Assembly: GCA_015680685.1 (NCBI GenBank)
Contig: MNCI01018932.1
Coordinates: 710,886 to 774,885 of the forward strand
Direction: 5' to 3'
Origin: Gnetum montanum
Lineage: Eukaryota > Streptophyta > Gnetopsida > Gnetales > Gnetaceae
Length of the DNA stretch: 64,000 bases
This document shows positions 12,623 to 22,679 of this stretch, one piece after another. How positions within the stretch are numbered: position 1 is the first letter of the stretch; the number at the start of each line of letters is the position of its first letter. The translations under genes were made by a program, and so were the position numbers. Under the pieces are notes generated by a model. The model was not told the origin of the DNA. It saw nothing but the letters and a program-made list of their open reading frames with translations, and made no database searches.

Positions 12623-12961
12623 TTATGGGACAAACTTACAGGGTGGATCACACACACACACACACATAAAAAATGAAAAAGTATAACAATTTTGTAAAAC
12701 AAAAACAAGAAAAGTTAAAGAAATTTGTAAAACAAAAACTACAAAAGTTAAATAAATTTGTAAAACAAAAATGTGTAAGACAAAAATCTTGTAAAACAAA
12801 AATGTGTGAAACAAAAACGTTGTAAAACAAAAACTTAAAAGAACTGAGGGACCCATATGGTTAGCATTGGTGGCCATCTCCCCCATGACTGAGTTGTAAG
12901 GGAGAGATCCAAAATAATGAGCATTTGTTTGAATTTTGTAGAAGTGCCCAACTTCTCCCAA
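12623..12961 (-). CDS. Small hydrophobic ORF with FVLH/Q repeats (element B)
   Basis: 112 codons from ATG at 12961 on the minus strand. The first 40 residues include VMGEMATNANHMGPS, shared with C (MGEMATYANYMG) and in altered form with E (VMEEMAIHANHI). The rest is about 60 hydrophobic residues built on a 15-base unit (TTTTTGTTTTACATG type) that reads as Phe-Val-Leu-His/Gln in-frame, long enough for one or two membrane spans. It ends in a CV repeat from a (CA)n run. It sits between protease and the non-coding 3' region. Translation is unproven, and a purely RNA-level role for the U-rich repeat is equally possible. Confidence 0.4.
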   Translation of the reverse strand: MGEVGHFYKIQTNAHYFGSLPYNSVMGEMATNANHMGPSVLLSFCFTTFLFHTFLFYKIFVLHIFVLQIYLTFVVFVLQISLTFLVFVLQNCYTFSFFMCVCVCDPPCKFVP

Positions 12962-13139
12962 CTGATGTTCTTAGGTTGAAGGATGGAGGTTGGCGACGCT
13001 CATGTTTCAAACTGTCTATGCTTTCGTTGTTGGCATGGGTTTCCTTAGTTCATTCCATGAATATTTGGTTGCTCCTTCAAGTAGTTGTCAACCATGGGGT
13101 TTCTACTACTGGTTTTGTGGATGCTACATACAGACATCT

Positions 13140-13780
13140 TTATTTCAATGTTTCAAGAGCACACCTGTTGCATGGAGGAGATGAGCAGCATCCCTCCATG
13201 TCATCACCCAATGAATCATTGTATGTGATGCATGGAACTTTCCTCTTCTCGATCTTTCCACAAATGTTTATCTTAGAAATTTCAAAGGAAAGATCGTGGA
13301 TCCTAAGGCATGCATCTACTATACTTAGCCATGCCCTTCCCATTATAATTGGGAAGTCCCCTTCATTGTTATTAACTTCGATCACCAAAAAATCAGCTGG
13401 GTAAGACCAACCACACATAGTGGTAATAACATATTCCACCAATCCCAAGGGAATGGTGATGGACTAGTCTTCCAGCTCTAGTTGAATGTTTCTCTTCTTA
13501 CGTTGGGGTAGGTTCCAGGCGTGATACATCTCTCATGAAATTAAGTTAACTCTGGAACCTAAGTCAAGAAGAGCCCTATGTGGTTCATTTCTGGCAATCT
13601 GTAAATAGATTAAGGGACTCCTAGGGTCAGTTAGTTTCCTAGGAAGGTGGCCTACCTTGATCCAGTCAGTTACGGTATGCGTTAACATAACCGTGTGTGT
13701 TAAGTTCTGGTTTTGGATAGAAGGGTGCTCTGAAGTGTTAGATGGTGGAGGAGTGTACATGGCCTCAACCACTTGTTGTT
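13140..13780 (-). pseudogene. pro: Element B protease
   Basis: After THTVTDWIKVGHLPRKL comes the active-site region RALLDLGSRVNLIS. D-L-G in place of D-S/T-G is known in Athila/Tat proteases. Then come ITIPLGL, SYPADFLVIEVNN, GDFPIIMGRAWLS and a Cys-containing tail. Stops follow NLIS and break the tail, several at CAG/CAA-like sites. It belongs to the same polyprotein as gag upstream and would process it. A short segment homologous to the pro-RT spacer of E (PSFNLRTSVGRSW) follows before the 3' region starts near 12920. Confidence 0.8.
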
Positions 13781-13979
13781 GCGAGAGTTTGTCTGGGTTT
13801 TTTATTTTGAAGTAAGGTCTTATCTTTTTACAGTTGTAAGAACTAGCAGAAAGTTGGATATTTACAGCTCTCGCAGTGTGACATTGCTGCGGTTGAGGAG
13901 GAAGTTCCCCGTGCATTATTGGAGCAAGAGGTGTTACAGGAACTACTTGTGGTGGAAGAGGTGCAGATGAATTAGGAGG

Positions 13980-16205
13980 ATGGTGTGGGTATGGAGTGTC
14001 TCCCGGAGGAGAAGGAGTCCTTTTGAAGTACTCCCAAACTTGGTAGTGACGGTCGAAGGTTGTGTGACTCATGGAGTCACTTGGAGAAATCAGCTACTAC
14101 ACATAATATCCATAAGGGTCAGGCTAACAGTAAGGGTACTGATGTTTTGGCGATGGCATCCCCCATGACTATGGGTATTTCCACTGCTAATGTTGTCCAA
14201 TGGGCTCTGGTGGAGTTCCACTTGGATAATACGTTAGTGGTTGGTGAAACTGCCTTGGGTTACCTTGTGGATAAGGTAACCTTCGGGGTGTTTGCCATTG
14301 GTTGAGTCTTGGATTAAGCGCATACACCCCAGACTCCTGCAGATGTGAGATGATGGGGCAACATCCCTTAGGATGGTCATAGTGGCAGATCTCACATCCA
14401 TCATCATCGTTTGTCTCAAATTCCACAGCCACATCGGAGTTAGTGATTTTCCCCTTACCCTTGTTATGTGCAGGGCTTAAATCTCTCCACTTTTTCTTAC
14501 CTTTGTCACTACTTTGTTCTACCTTAGACTCTTCTTCAATTTTAAAGACAATTTCAATTTTTTAGTCTAAGGAACTCCATACATCATCTACATTAGCTGC
14601 TATTTCTGTTGTTAATTTTTGGATCGACAAGGTTTTCCAGTTCACCAACTCTTCAATTAGTGACTCATCCTCTTCATCACAAAATTTCACTCCCTTCTTT
14701 CGAAGAGAGGGATCATGGTTGTACTCTTTCACACTTTCCCTTTTTTGTAGCTCACCTTCTTCTTTTGCTACTTGTTCCAACAAGCTATGTACTTCATGGG
14801 CTCTAAGCTTGGATAATCGCCCTTGGGCATAAGTCCCAAGGGTTCTTCTCATTTCATGCCTTAGCCCATCCACGATGTGGTGAAGTTGATCCCTCTGAGC
14901 ATACCCATGGCCCAGGCAACGATGTAACAATGTGTAGTAGTGGGCCATGGTAGCATCCAAGGGTTCATGAGTACCTTGCTTCCAGCCTTGGATCTTCTTA
15001 TGCAAATTGCACACTTGGAAGTACGTTTGATACTTTTCATTGAACAGTTCTAGCATCGTACTCCACCCCTTGATGGTTTCCAGTTCCAAGGACTGGTACC
15101 AACTCTCTGCTTCTTTGGTGAGTGTCCTTGGAAACAACTTAAGTTTTTGCCACTCATTTTCTATATTCTGCAAGGCACAAGAATCGTGGAATGCCTATAA
15201 ATGATTTTGTGGATCATCATTGTATCTCCCTTCAAATCGTGGGATGTTGTTCATGTCTAAACGTTTGATCTAACTATCCTTTAACCGCCTTTTGGGAATC
15301 CTAATTGCCTCTGTTATTTCAAGCATACTTCAGGTTGCAAGTAGGGGCTCATCATGATCATCTCTTTCATGACGCCTGTGATGTTTGCGTTGTTCCCTAC
15401 TCTCCCTACGTTCAAGCCCTTGTCCTTTCTCTCGACTTTCTGGTCGAGGTTTTTCATCCACTTTACCTTTATCCTCCCCTTTATGTTCATGATGGCTGCA
15501 CCCAGATGTGGAAGGAGAGGGTGAGTGATGTGAAGAAGGGGAAGAAGAAGGGGAACCATCACCATGACGATGTTTCTTACCTTCTCTTCGGCTGCTACGG
15601 CCCCAATCGTGGTGACGATCTAAGTGCCCGTCCTTCGCATAAGTGGTTGTTCCCTCTGTGAACAACTAGTGTTCACGGGTATCAAAACCAGGGATATGTA
15701 TCATTGATCGTATGTTTTGATACCCTTCCTTCTTACCATCATTAGGAGGGGGAACATCATTTGTTAAAGAACCCGTGATAAGGGGTTCCTCATCTCCTAT
15801 TTCGCTAAGGATGTGCAGGGCTTTTCCCTTTAGAAAAGTATGTTGACTCTCCTGTCTTAAGTCTCTCATACGTTGGGCATCTATGGGATAATAATCCCTC
15901 ATGTCAAAATATTCCACAACATATTCAACAAATAGCTCTTGTATGCCAATTTGTGCCAAGGCACGGAAAAGCATGCGAGAGATTGATCGATCTGGGGGTA
16001 ACACAATGTTACCTTGCAAATCTCTCCATCGTAGCTATTTGTCTTGATGGAGGATAAAAGTAAAGTCTGGAATATACTCATCAGGATGAGTATAAACTAT
16101 CTTGTATTGTTTAGGACTTGGCTGATTTGGGTTATGTTTTTTATGTGGCCAACTGTCTCGTGTACGGTCCTTAGGTGGTGAGTTGCTCTTATGAGAAGAA
16201 GGCAT
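13980..16205 (-). pseudogene. gag: Element B gag with zinc knuckle and Pro/Gln-rich linker
   Basis: ATG at 16205 (MPSSHKSNSPPKD), in the same place as in C, D and A. In order: N-terminal domain (YTHPDEYIPDFTFILHQD, LQGNIVLPPDR, RDYYPIDAQRMRDLR) at 15666-16120; a His/Arg/Ser/Asp-rich linker at 15330-15665; the Retrotrans_gag-like domain at 14760-15173 (KLKLFPRTLTKEAESWYQSL); an acidic segment; a short zinc knuckle CEICHYDHPKGCC at about 14370-14410; then a Pro/Tyr/Gln-rich linker to protease. About ten in-frame stops interrupt it, mostly at positions where D or C has Gln or Trp. It would encapsidate element RNA. Confidence 0.85.
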
Positions 16206-16327
16206 TTTTATCGGTGTGCTAATTCACAATTATATAAATTTTTATCTTGATTAACCCGAAGGTTCGTTAAGGCTCACAATGATGTGAGTGATATCATTTA
16301 TGTTCTATTTGGTGTACAAACACTTAG

Positions 16328-16345
16328 TCCCCAGCAACGGCACCA
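16328..16345 (-). promoter_or_regulatory. Primer binding site, tRNA-Asp (element B)
   Basis: The minus strand reads TGGTGCCGTTGCTGGGGA, two C-to-T changes from a perfect complement of the tRNA-Asp 3' end, one base after the LTR. Confidence 0.9.
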
Positions 16346-16346
16346 A

Positions 16347-17356
16347 TGATGAATGGCAAGGTACCCCTATACTCAACCATACGAAATGAGCATAGCACGC
16401 ACAATCCGGTCGAACTCTGTAGACTAAATGCCTACACGCCCCATGGAACACTTGGGGTTAATCATTAGTTGTCTTCCCAGACTTACTTGTTGTTGTCACG
16501 GTGTATGGTTAAGTAAGTTCGAGGTATATGATTTTTATGGTTCTTAATGTTTTTCTCCTATGCTATTGAGGTGAAGGGTTGAGGAACTAACTAATTCTAA
16601 CTAATGACTAAGTCTAAATTAACTAGCGTCAGCATCCGTTCCCACTTACCGTACACACCTTGAACCGATGCAACTATGGCTACCAAATGCTAATCGTTAC
16701 TAGGATCACCACATGTAACGCATGTGCTCGAAGTGGTCATACTGAGGCACTTAACTAGGAGGAAAGGGTTCAGATAATCTATCTAGCCTAAGTGCGATGA
16801 GCAATCGATTCCTTGACTAACCGTACACATCCACCGTGCACGACTACCATTGGGATTACCAAGCGTAGATCCTGGATACGCCACTAGGTTACCAAGTAGT
16901 CACACGAGATGCTCGTAATCAAGTCATACTCATACTGCATGTGACGAGCAGCCGATTCCTTGACTAACTGTACACGTCCTTAGATGCTCGTAATCAATTC
17001 GTACTTGTACCGCATTCTAGGAAAGCAATAAATAATAATTAAATAAAATCCTATTCCATGCACTGCAAGGTTTATCCAATCAGGTTCGTCTTTATTGCCG
17101 TACACAACTTGTGTTCAGGTACAATGTTGCTCGAATAAAGATCCGTTCACTCTAGGACTCCTACTGTGGGCACATGGAAAATATTCTATCTATGGAATGA
17201 TCAAACTACCAGAGTTTCCCTACTTCTAGACCAGGATGGGAAATAAGGGGAGTGCCACCTCTTATTTATTGATTTGGCAGCAGACCACGATATCGTGTAC
17301 GCGATATCGCATGGGACGACGCGATATCGCGTTGCATGCGATATCGCGTCTCATCA
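16347..17356 (-). repeat. 5' LTR of element B
   Basis: 1010 bp, ends TGATGAG...TCATCA. On the minus strand the U3 carries four GATATC palindromes within about 75 bases (17284-17356), including a self-complementary CGATATCGCGTAC...-type unit. The nearby box reads CAATAAATAAG here, where other copies have CTATAAATAAG. It retains many CpGs, so it is younger than the LTRs of E. Confidence 0.9.
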
Positions 17357-17975
17357 ACAACATAGACACCAAATTGGTAGTCAATTCTAGATAGCATCAC
17401 CCATGTCCACGAAGCTAAAGTGAAGAATAAAGACGTATAGATTAAGGATCTCATAGAGTGCATGAGATTAGTGAATCTCTAGTATGCTAATCTAGCCGTG
17501 TTAATAGTAGGTAGACCAAGAAACAAGCTGGAGTAATAGGTAGCTACCATGTGTACATTATACACAAAGGAGTTTGTAGATAGAAAAGATGTGTAAAGAA
17601 ACTGCATGTTGCAAAATTTAAATTAGAAATATTAAAAGCTAGCTACCAAGATTAGAAGGACATACCAGCAAACCTAATCCATCAAATGACTGATTATCAA
17701 GAATTGTGAAAGGTAACCAAAGCATTTGAAGAAGAAAGAAGGCAATTTGTGGCCTGGTATGTTAAAGCGAATAAGATGTTTCTATAGCTACAATGCCAAT
17801 GAGAAATACCAATGCCATCAAACATTATAGAATTTGCATGGAAAGTACATGATCCTAGGTTAGAGGAAAAGAAGCTTTGGGTATTGCTTAACCATTACTA
17901 ATTCCAAAAGCCCAATGAGAGCCACCACTATCAGGAAATTGAAGACTGCATCAAGATCTTTCATTCTATTTTATT
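17357..17975 (+). pseudogene. Coiled-coil protein ORF, 3' part
   Basis: Continuation of the ORF interrupted by element B. Readable blocks include KVTKAFEEERRQFVAWYVKA and LEEKKLWVLLNHY, again Glu/Lys/Leu-rich with CAG-like stops. It ends near a run of T/C-rich sequence at about 17960, then non-coding sequence leads to the polypurine tract at 18172-18183. No known domain is seen. Confidence 0.5.
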
Positions 17976-18183
17976 TTGTTTTGTTTACTGTCAATTGTAT
18001 CCATCATGTTGTGCATTATAATTTTATAAAACATCACTTCAACCACAATGAGGCATTCAGAGTCAAGTAGTCATGTAAATAATTCATTATGTCATAGTTT
18101 GAGTATACCTCTTAATTTTGTAAGGAAATCTATCCTCCTTTTGATTTAACTTAAGGAAAAGTTTCTAGTTAGTTGTGGGGGTA

Positions 18184-19103
18184 TGATAAAACCTATTTTT
18201 GATGAGCCACAATATCATATCTATGATATCACATTTACAATATCATATCTACAACATTGTAACTCTACATATGTCATTGTTGATGTGATGTAATGGGTCC
18301 TAGTCACCCTTATAAATATCAACACTTGATTGCACCAATAAATTTTCATCTCAAGTCTTAGGGGAAAGTAGTTTGTTTTCATAGTTTACACTTAGCAATA
18401 GAGTGAATGCCTCCAATGTGGTATTGAATAGTTGAAAAGAATTTTATTTGAGTGGATTGTACTTGGGCACAATTCATGAATGGTAATAAAGATTGAGATT
18501 TTTTTCCATCATTGCAGGATTCAATTAGTTTCTTTTTTTTACTTATCTAATTTCTTTACTTAGTTTAATTGTAATTTCTTTAATATGCTTACTTTGGTAT
18601 AGTTGTTTACATTTCTAAAATACTTTACTTTTCACATTTACTAGTAAGGTGGAAGGAGTATGGTTGGTTTCAAGCGTATAGGTGTAATTGTTTGGTAATC
18701 CTAGTAGTGTTATTTCTTGGTTTTTCCAATAACATAATACATGGTAATCCAGTAACAGTTACATGAGCCCAAGACTTGTATGGCAAGCCAAGAACAATTT
18801 CTCATCATCATAGGATAGAGTAGATTTACATTTCTATTATCACTTAAACCTAGAATTAATTCTCGTTTTCAATATGTTTGCACTTAGAAGTAACAGCAAC
18901 CAACAACATCTAGATATCATATGCCTCACTTAGAGTTAAACCATACACTTGGACTTCACTAACTCAAAGTGGGAAGACAATGATCATGAATCGATTATCA
19001 ACTTCTAGCATACTTACATTGTCCATCCATGAATTATGATCTAGTTGTGCATGTGTGCTCATGACTTGTATAGTAGAGTGTTGGAATACCTTACCGCTCA
19101 TCA
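18184..19103 (+). repeat. 3' LTR closing the coiled-coil element
   Basis: It begins TGATAAAACC right after GTGGGGGTA (polypurine tract) and ends CCGCTCATCA. It has a decayed GATATC cluster at 18210-18265 and a TATAAATA box near 18311. Similar in layout to the LTR at 6677-7560. Right flank is CTAGT; no primer site follows, as expected for a 3' LTR. Confidence 0.75.
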
Positions 19104-19630
19104 CTAGTCATTGAGCCTTCTTGTCTATAATTGTTGGATGGGCTTTGAGTTATTTGATACTCATGATACCTACTTTACTCTCAACAATTGGGAAGTATAT
19201 GAACAAACATTGATGTTTTAAGAATATTTCTTCTTTTAAACTAAAAAGAGTATAGAGAGTATGCTTATTAGTGGTTCGAAGGTTGCTTTCCTTTTAGAAT
19301 GGAAGCTAAAAGAAATATGAAGATTACGTCACAAAAATATGTAGGCTATTGGGGCTTTACCCATTAGCTTTGACATTACCCCTACTATATGGATAATGGG
19401 GTATAGGGTTAGATACATGTGGGAGAGGGGTGTGTCTTAGCTCTCTTGATGTGAGTGCTAGTGCTCTCTGTAATCTTTTGTGTATATGTATGTATTGAGA
19501 TGCAGCCCATTTTTAGTCCATTCTAGAATATTTGAAAACTTAAGAACTCAAAGGTCATGTGGGGTAGTACTTCTGTAGAGCAGTATTATTACATTCGAGT
19601 ACCTTTTCCCCTCTCTCCCCTCAACCTTAG
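19104..19630. other. No identifiable feature
   Basis: AT-rich sequence with a short TG/TA-rich tract near 19480. Nothing coding or repeat-derived was recognised. Confidence 0.5.
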
Positions 19631-19639
19631 TTCTAGTAG

Positions 19640-19740
19640 GTAATGTTAAGTTATGGGAAAATGGTGAAACATAAGGGTAACTACCATGTGTACCTTATGA
19701 GAGATTTAAACTCATGAGCTAACAAAAGAATATCGTTTTC
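19640..19740 (-). repeat. Partial SINE-like repeat
   Basis: On the minus strand it reads ...CTCATGAGTTTAAATCTCTC and later CTTATGTTTCA, resembling the B-box region and tail of the copies at 54712-54865 and 23275-23405. It is short and diverged. Confidence 0.35.
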
Positions 19741-19779
19741 CCATTTGTTAAGTGAAATTACTCTAATTTTATTTTACAA

Positions 19780-19925
19780 TGAGGTTTTAACCTATTGGTA
19801 AGGCTCTTAATTTGGTAACTTTAAGTTATGGGTTAAATTCTAGGGAGCAATAATAAGTTTTAAAGTTTTAATCTGATTGCATATCTTAAAGGTAAATATT
19901 ATTTAAAAAATATTGTAGGTCCCAT
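19780..19925 (+). repeat. tRNA-derived SINE-like repeat
   Basis: The plus strand has CTATTGGTAAGGCTC (A-box-like) followed about 30 bases later by GGGTTAAATTCTAGG (B-box-like), then AATAATAAGTTTTAAAG and CATATCTTAAAGG, collinear with the reverse complement of the 54712-54865 copy. This head matches the internal pol III promoter layout of tRNA-derived SINEs. Confidence 0.5.
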
Positions 19926-20430
19926 GTCCCCAACTCTAACCAATTCCAAAAGGCTAAAAATAGGAACTAATTCTTTCTTCTTCTTTTTTATTTTTTTATT
20001 TTTTTGCACTTAAATCCCATGAGTTTTTCCACAAAAAATTTAACAAAATAATCATTATATTATGTCAATTTTCATGAAAGCTTCATAAATGAAAGTTTTA
20101 AACCTAAGCTTGAATACCCTTGTCTCTTTCTTAACTTCAAAGCACACTAATGAAAGCATGACTTCAAATAAGAAAAAAGTTGATCCAATTTAATTTTATG
20201 TCAGCTTAGCATGGATTTGGCCAGCCAATATCAAAACTTAAGTGATATACAATTTTTTGAAAACGAAAAAGATAAACATAAATTCAGTTGTAGGAAAAGT
20301 TTTTTGTTGAAAGGGATTAAAATATTAACATAGTTTGCATAGTTTTTGTAATGGATCACATTTACCTTCTTGTATCACTGAACTAGTAGGATCATGCTAC
20401 AGCCCAGAGTTTCCTAATTTAAGTTTTTTT
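19926..20430. other. No identifiable feature
   Basis: Very AT-rich, with a T-rich run near 19985-20005. No gene or repeat was recognised. Confidence 0.5.
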
Positions 20431-20517
20431 CAAATAGCCTGGATAAAATTGCAAAATAAAATTTATTATATAAAAGACTAATTTTAAAACATCTTTTTAA
20501 TGGTACCTTTCCCATAC

Positions 20518-20524
20518 TATAAAA
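20518..20524 (+). promoter_or_regulatory. TATA box, left promoter-like segment
   Basis: TATAAAA within CCCATACTATAAAAGCAACC, followed by a C/A-rich leader with a GA repeat at 20581-20594. The minus-strand copy at 21761 has the same context, which supports a functional core promoter at least in origin. Confidence 0.5.
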
Positions 20525-20674
20525 GCAACCTGCACCAGCCCATGCTTTCCAGGATTCAACCAAATCTCCATTGCACGCACGGAGAGAGAGAGAGTTACTG
20601 TAGCTTGGCATCGAAATTCGGTAAAATCTACCCCTACTTGTGGCAGAAACTTCTATTCATCAAGCTAATCATAC

Positions 20675-20773
20675 ATGGAATCATCCAAGAACAGAATCCA
20701 AGCCATGATCAGAGCACCAAGGTTCAACAATCATTGCCACAAACTGGAACAACAACAACAACAATGGAGGTAA
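20675..20773 (+). CDS. Short hypothetical ORF or first exon
   Basis: ATG at 20675 opens 32 codons starting MESSKNRIQAMIRAPRFNNH and ending in a Gln run (from CAACAACAACAACAA), Trp, Arg and stop. A plausible splice donor, GAG|GTAACT at 20769/20770, lies at the end, so this may be a first exon. It lies about 150 bases downstream of the TATA box. No family is recognised, and an exon of a captured or decayed gene is the best guess. Confidence 0.25.
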   Translation: MESSKNRIQAMIRAPRFNNHCHKLEQQQQQWR

Positions 20774-21300
20774 CTGCAACAGGAATGCTAACAAGAAATT
20801 GAAGTACATAGTTTTGGAGTATGATTTCTCATCCCTGATATACTCTTTCAGTTTGCCCATCTATTTAGACATTATAAGTAGAACTTGAATTTAATTTAAG
20901 GCCTATATCTTCTTGCTAAACTTGCCAAAATGCAGAGGTAAATTTGATATATTAACATGATATTATATTAATGGAAACCCCATGAAATCTTAAATTTTTT
21001 TAATTAAAAACATCTCTAAAAGAACGGCTACGATTCAAAATAAGGTAAATCCGGTTTTAGTTTTAAAATTCTATACATAAAATTAAGTAGATATGTCAAA
21101 AATTCGATTGAATTCACATAGTTATCCTTGTACAAATTGTCCATTTTGAAAGTAAAGCCGAAACACATGAATTTTTACCAAGGCATGAAGAATTCTAACA
21201 AAGGTCAAAGACTAATCAATCTATCTCATAATAACATCCCAAGAACTAAAATAAACAAAACATTTCATCGTTCCATGACCTGAACAAAAACCTGAAGCAC

Positions 21301-21690
21301 CTAATACCGATGGGCCTGATTCTGGTAAAGCCCTGCTGCGTTGATGAAGCCCGGCATGAATCCGAGAGAGATTAATAGCTGAATCTTGATTTTATAGCTG
21401 AATCCTGATTACGATGGCCTATCCAACCTTGATTTAATCTTCCATTGTTATGTTCCTACCCCATGCAACCTTCACATAAACGTTCCCCACCATCAAACCG
21501 CTGTTATTTGCAATGGCGGCACCTGCGGACTGTGGCCGATCAAATGTAACCAAAGCGTATGGAGAAATGGCGGAAACGAAAACGGAAGATGAAACGGTAG
21601 ATGAAAGAAATTCGGAAGCACAAGAAACGGTAGATGATAGAAATTTGGAAGTACAAGAACGGTAGATTATGACGAATTTCGGTGTCAGTT
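21301..21690 (-). pseudogene. RRM-like gene fragment with 33-bp repeats
   Basis: On the minus strand an open stretch (stop at 21434) reads SPYALVTFDRPQSAGAAIAN and then MVGNVYVKVAWGR. This resembles the last half of an RNA-recognition motif: an RNP1-like YALVTF strand, an Ala-rich helix and a final strand. Its N-terminal side is encoded by a 33-bp tandem repeat (21591-21671). Further left another open frame ends GFMPGFINAAGLYQNQAHRY and stop (21301), possibly a last exon. No in-frame ATG is visible before the RRM-like part. It lies downstream of the minus-strand TATA box. RRM assignment is tentative; a bound RNA is unknown. Confidence 0.35.
21591..21671. repeat. 33-bp minisatellite
   Basis: Units starting GAAACGGTAGATGA at 21591 and 21624, with a third, diverged GAACGGTAGATTATG at 21657. 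Period 33 keeps the reading frame (11 residues per unit). Confidence 0.8.
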
Positions 21691-21760
21691 AGAGCAGCTT
21701 AGTCTGTGTGCGAGTGAAGTGGAGCTTTCGCTATCCAAGAAATCAAACGGTGCCGGTTAC

Positions 21761-21767
21761 TTTTATA
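21761..21767 (-). promoter_or_regulatory. TATA box, right promoter-like segment
   Basis: The minus strand reads CCCTATAAAAGTAACCGGC, homologous to the plus-strand box at 20518. The leader that follows is C-rich (CTCCACTTCACTCGCACAC) and leads into the RRM-like fragment. Confidence 0.5.
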
Positions 21768-21969
21768 GGGTCGGATTCGTAACGAAAAAAAAAGTCGTTA
21801 GAAAAGTCTTTTCGAACCGGTTGTTTTATTTATTCAATAAATTTTCGATGCCATGTTTTGACCCGCTATCTAACTTTTTAAAAAAATACACAAAATAAAA
21901 CGAAAAGGTTAACTTTCATAGAGGTGGATTTACCCTGTTTTTGATTTTAAAAAAATTTAGGCTTTAAAA

Positions 21970-22670
21970 AAATGAATAATAATATTTAAAAAATTTTATA
22001 TAATCGAAGAGAGTCTACAGAAAAAGCCTAATGGTTTTGAAATGCTTTTTTAAGTTTTCATCATTACAACCAATTCTGAAAAACCTCTCATATGGGGTAA
22101 GAAAAGGATTGTGCCTTGCCCTTATTTAAAAGCTCCTTTATAGTTTTCAATCTTACTCAAGGATTACTTGTAAAAAAAATGGAGAAAACTTTCTCTAAAC
22201 ATAAAATAATACATCAATCACAATTAAAGAACAAATAACAACAAAAGCAAAAAAACTTTCCATCCTTGAGCTAGTAAAATAAAAAAGAAATTAATAATAT
22301 AGAAAATAATGAATTATTCAACTTTCACTTGGAGAATTTTTTATTTGAAGTTGTAGTTGAAAAGCAACATTTTAAAGTAGTTGGTATTTAACTTCTAAAG
22401 AGATGCCATAGTTATGCTCCTATTACTAGAAAATATCTACACATTGAAGCTTCCAAATAGAGTATAGAACAAATAGTTGAAAACATTTCCAAATGCAAAG
22501 AAAAGAAGTAGACAAAGCAAGTTATATATCAAGAATGGTTTCATTAATGATCAGTTGAAAGTTAATTCTAGATGTCTATTTCCAAGCATGGAGAGCAATA
22601 GGAAAAAACTACTTACTACATATTTTAAATATGTGAGATATTGTAGGGGTGATTGCAAGAATTTTTAGCT
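21970..22670 (+). repeat. Unclassified dispersed repeat, copy 1
   Basis: Collinear with 55000-55715 in the same orientation over about 0.7 kb. Shared anchors include AATGAATAATAATATT, CTTGTAAAAAAA, ATTTAACTTCTA, CATAGTTATGCTC, AAGCTTCCAAATAGAG and TAGACAAAG. No terminal TG/CA, inverted ends or coding capacity was found. It may be part of an old LTR or DNA transposon. Confidence 0.7.
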
Positions 22671-22679
22671 TATTTTCTA

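Larger units (their letters stand above)
9974..17356 (-). mobile_element. Element B: full-length non-autonomous Athila/Tat-like element (gag-pro)
   Basis: The two LTRs (9974-11021 and 16347-17356) are closely similar, with TGATGA...TCATCA ends. Flanks are ACAAT (9969-9973) and ACAAC (17357-17361), a near-perfect 5-bp target duplication differing by one C/T change. On the minus strand the order is LTR, tRNA-Asp primer site, gag, Pro-rich linker, protease, small hydrophobic ORF, about 1.8 kb non-coding, polypurine tract, LTR. The 5.3 kb interior has no RT, RNase H or integrase. A 349-bp gap (12084-12432) lies in the non-coding 3' region and is too small to hide pol. It would need enzymes from a pol-bearing relative such as E. 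Confidence 0.9.
20430..21940. mobile_element. Candidate TIR element carrying gene fragments (or inverted duplicate genes)
   Basis: Two homologous segments face each other: 20495-20660 on plus and 21640-21790 on minus. Both have (C)TATAAAAG-AACC-GCACC, then about 95 bases later CGAAATTCG and AATCTACC. Base composition differs from the surroundings, with more CpG and fewer stops. Inverted homologous ends around unrelated interior sequence suggest a TIR transposon with captured gene pieces (Pack-MULE-like). No transposase and no target duplication could be confirmed, so tail-to-tail duplicate genes remain an alternative. Confidence 0.4.

Noticed and set aside
12646-12667. (CA)n run next to the TTTTACA repeats
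   Set aside because: Ordinary microsatellite; C has a short GT run at the matching place.
15305-15661. 118-codon plus-strand ORF opposite the gag linker of B
   Set aside because: Antisense shadow of the low-complexity His/Ser-rich gag linker; the same shadow appears in D and C.
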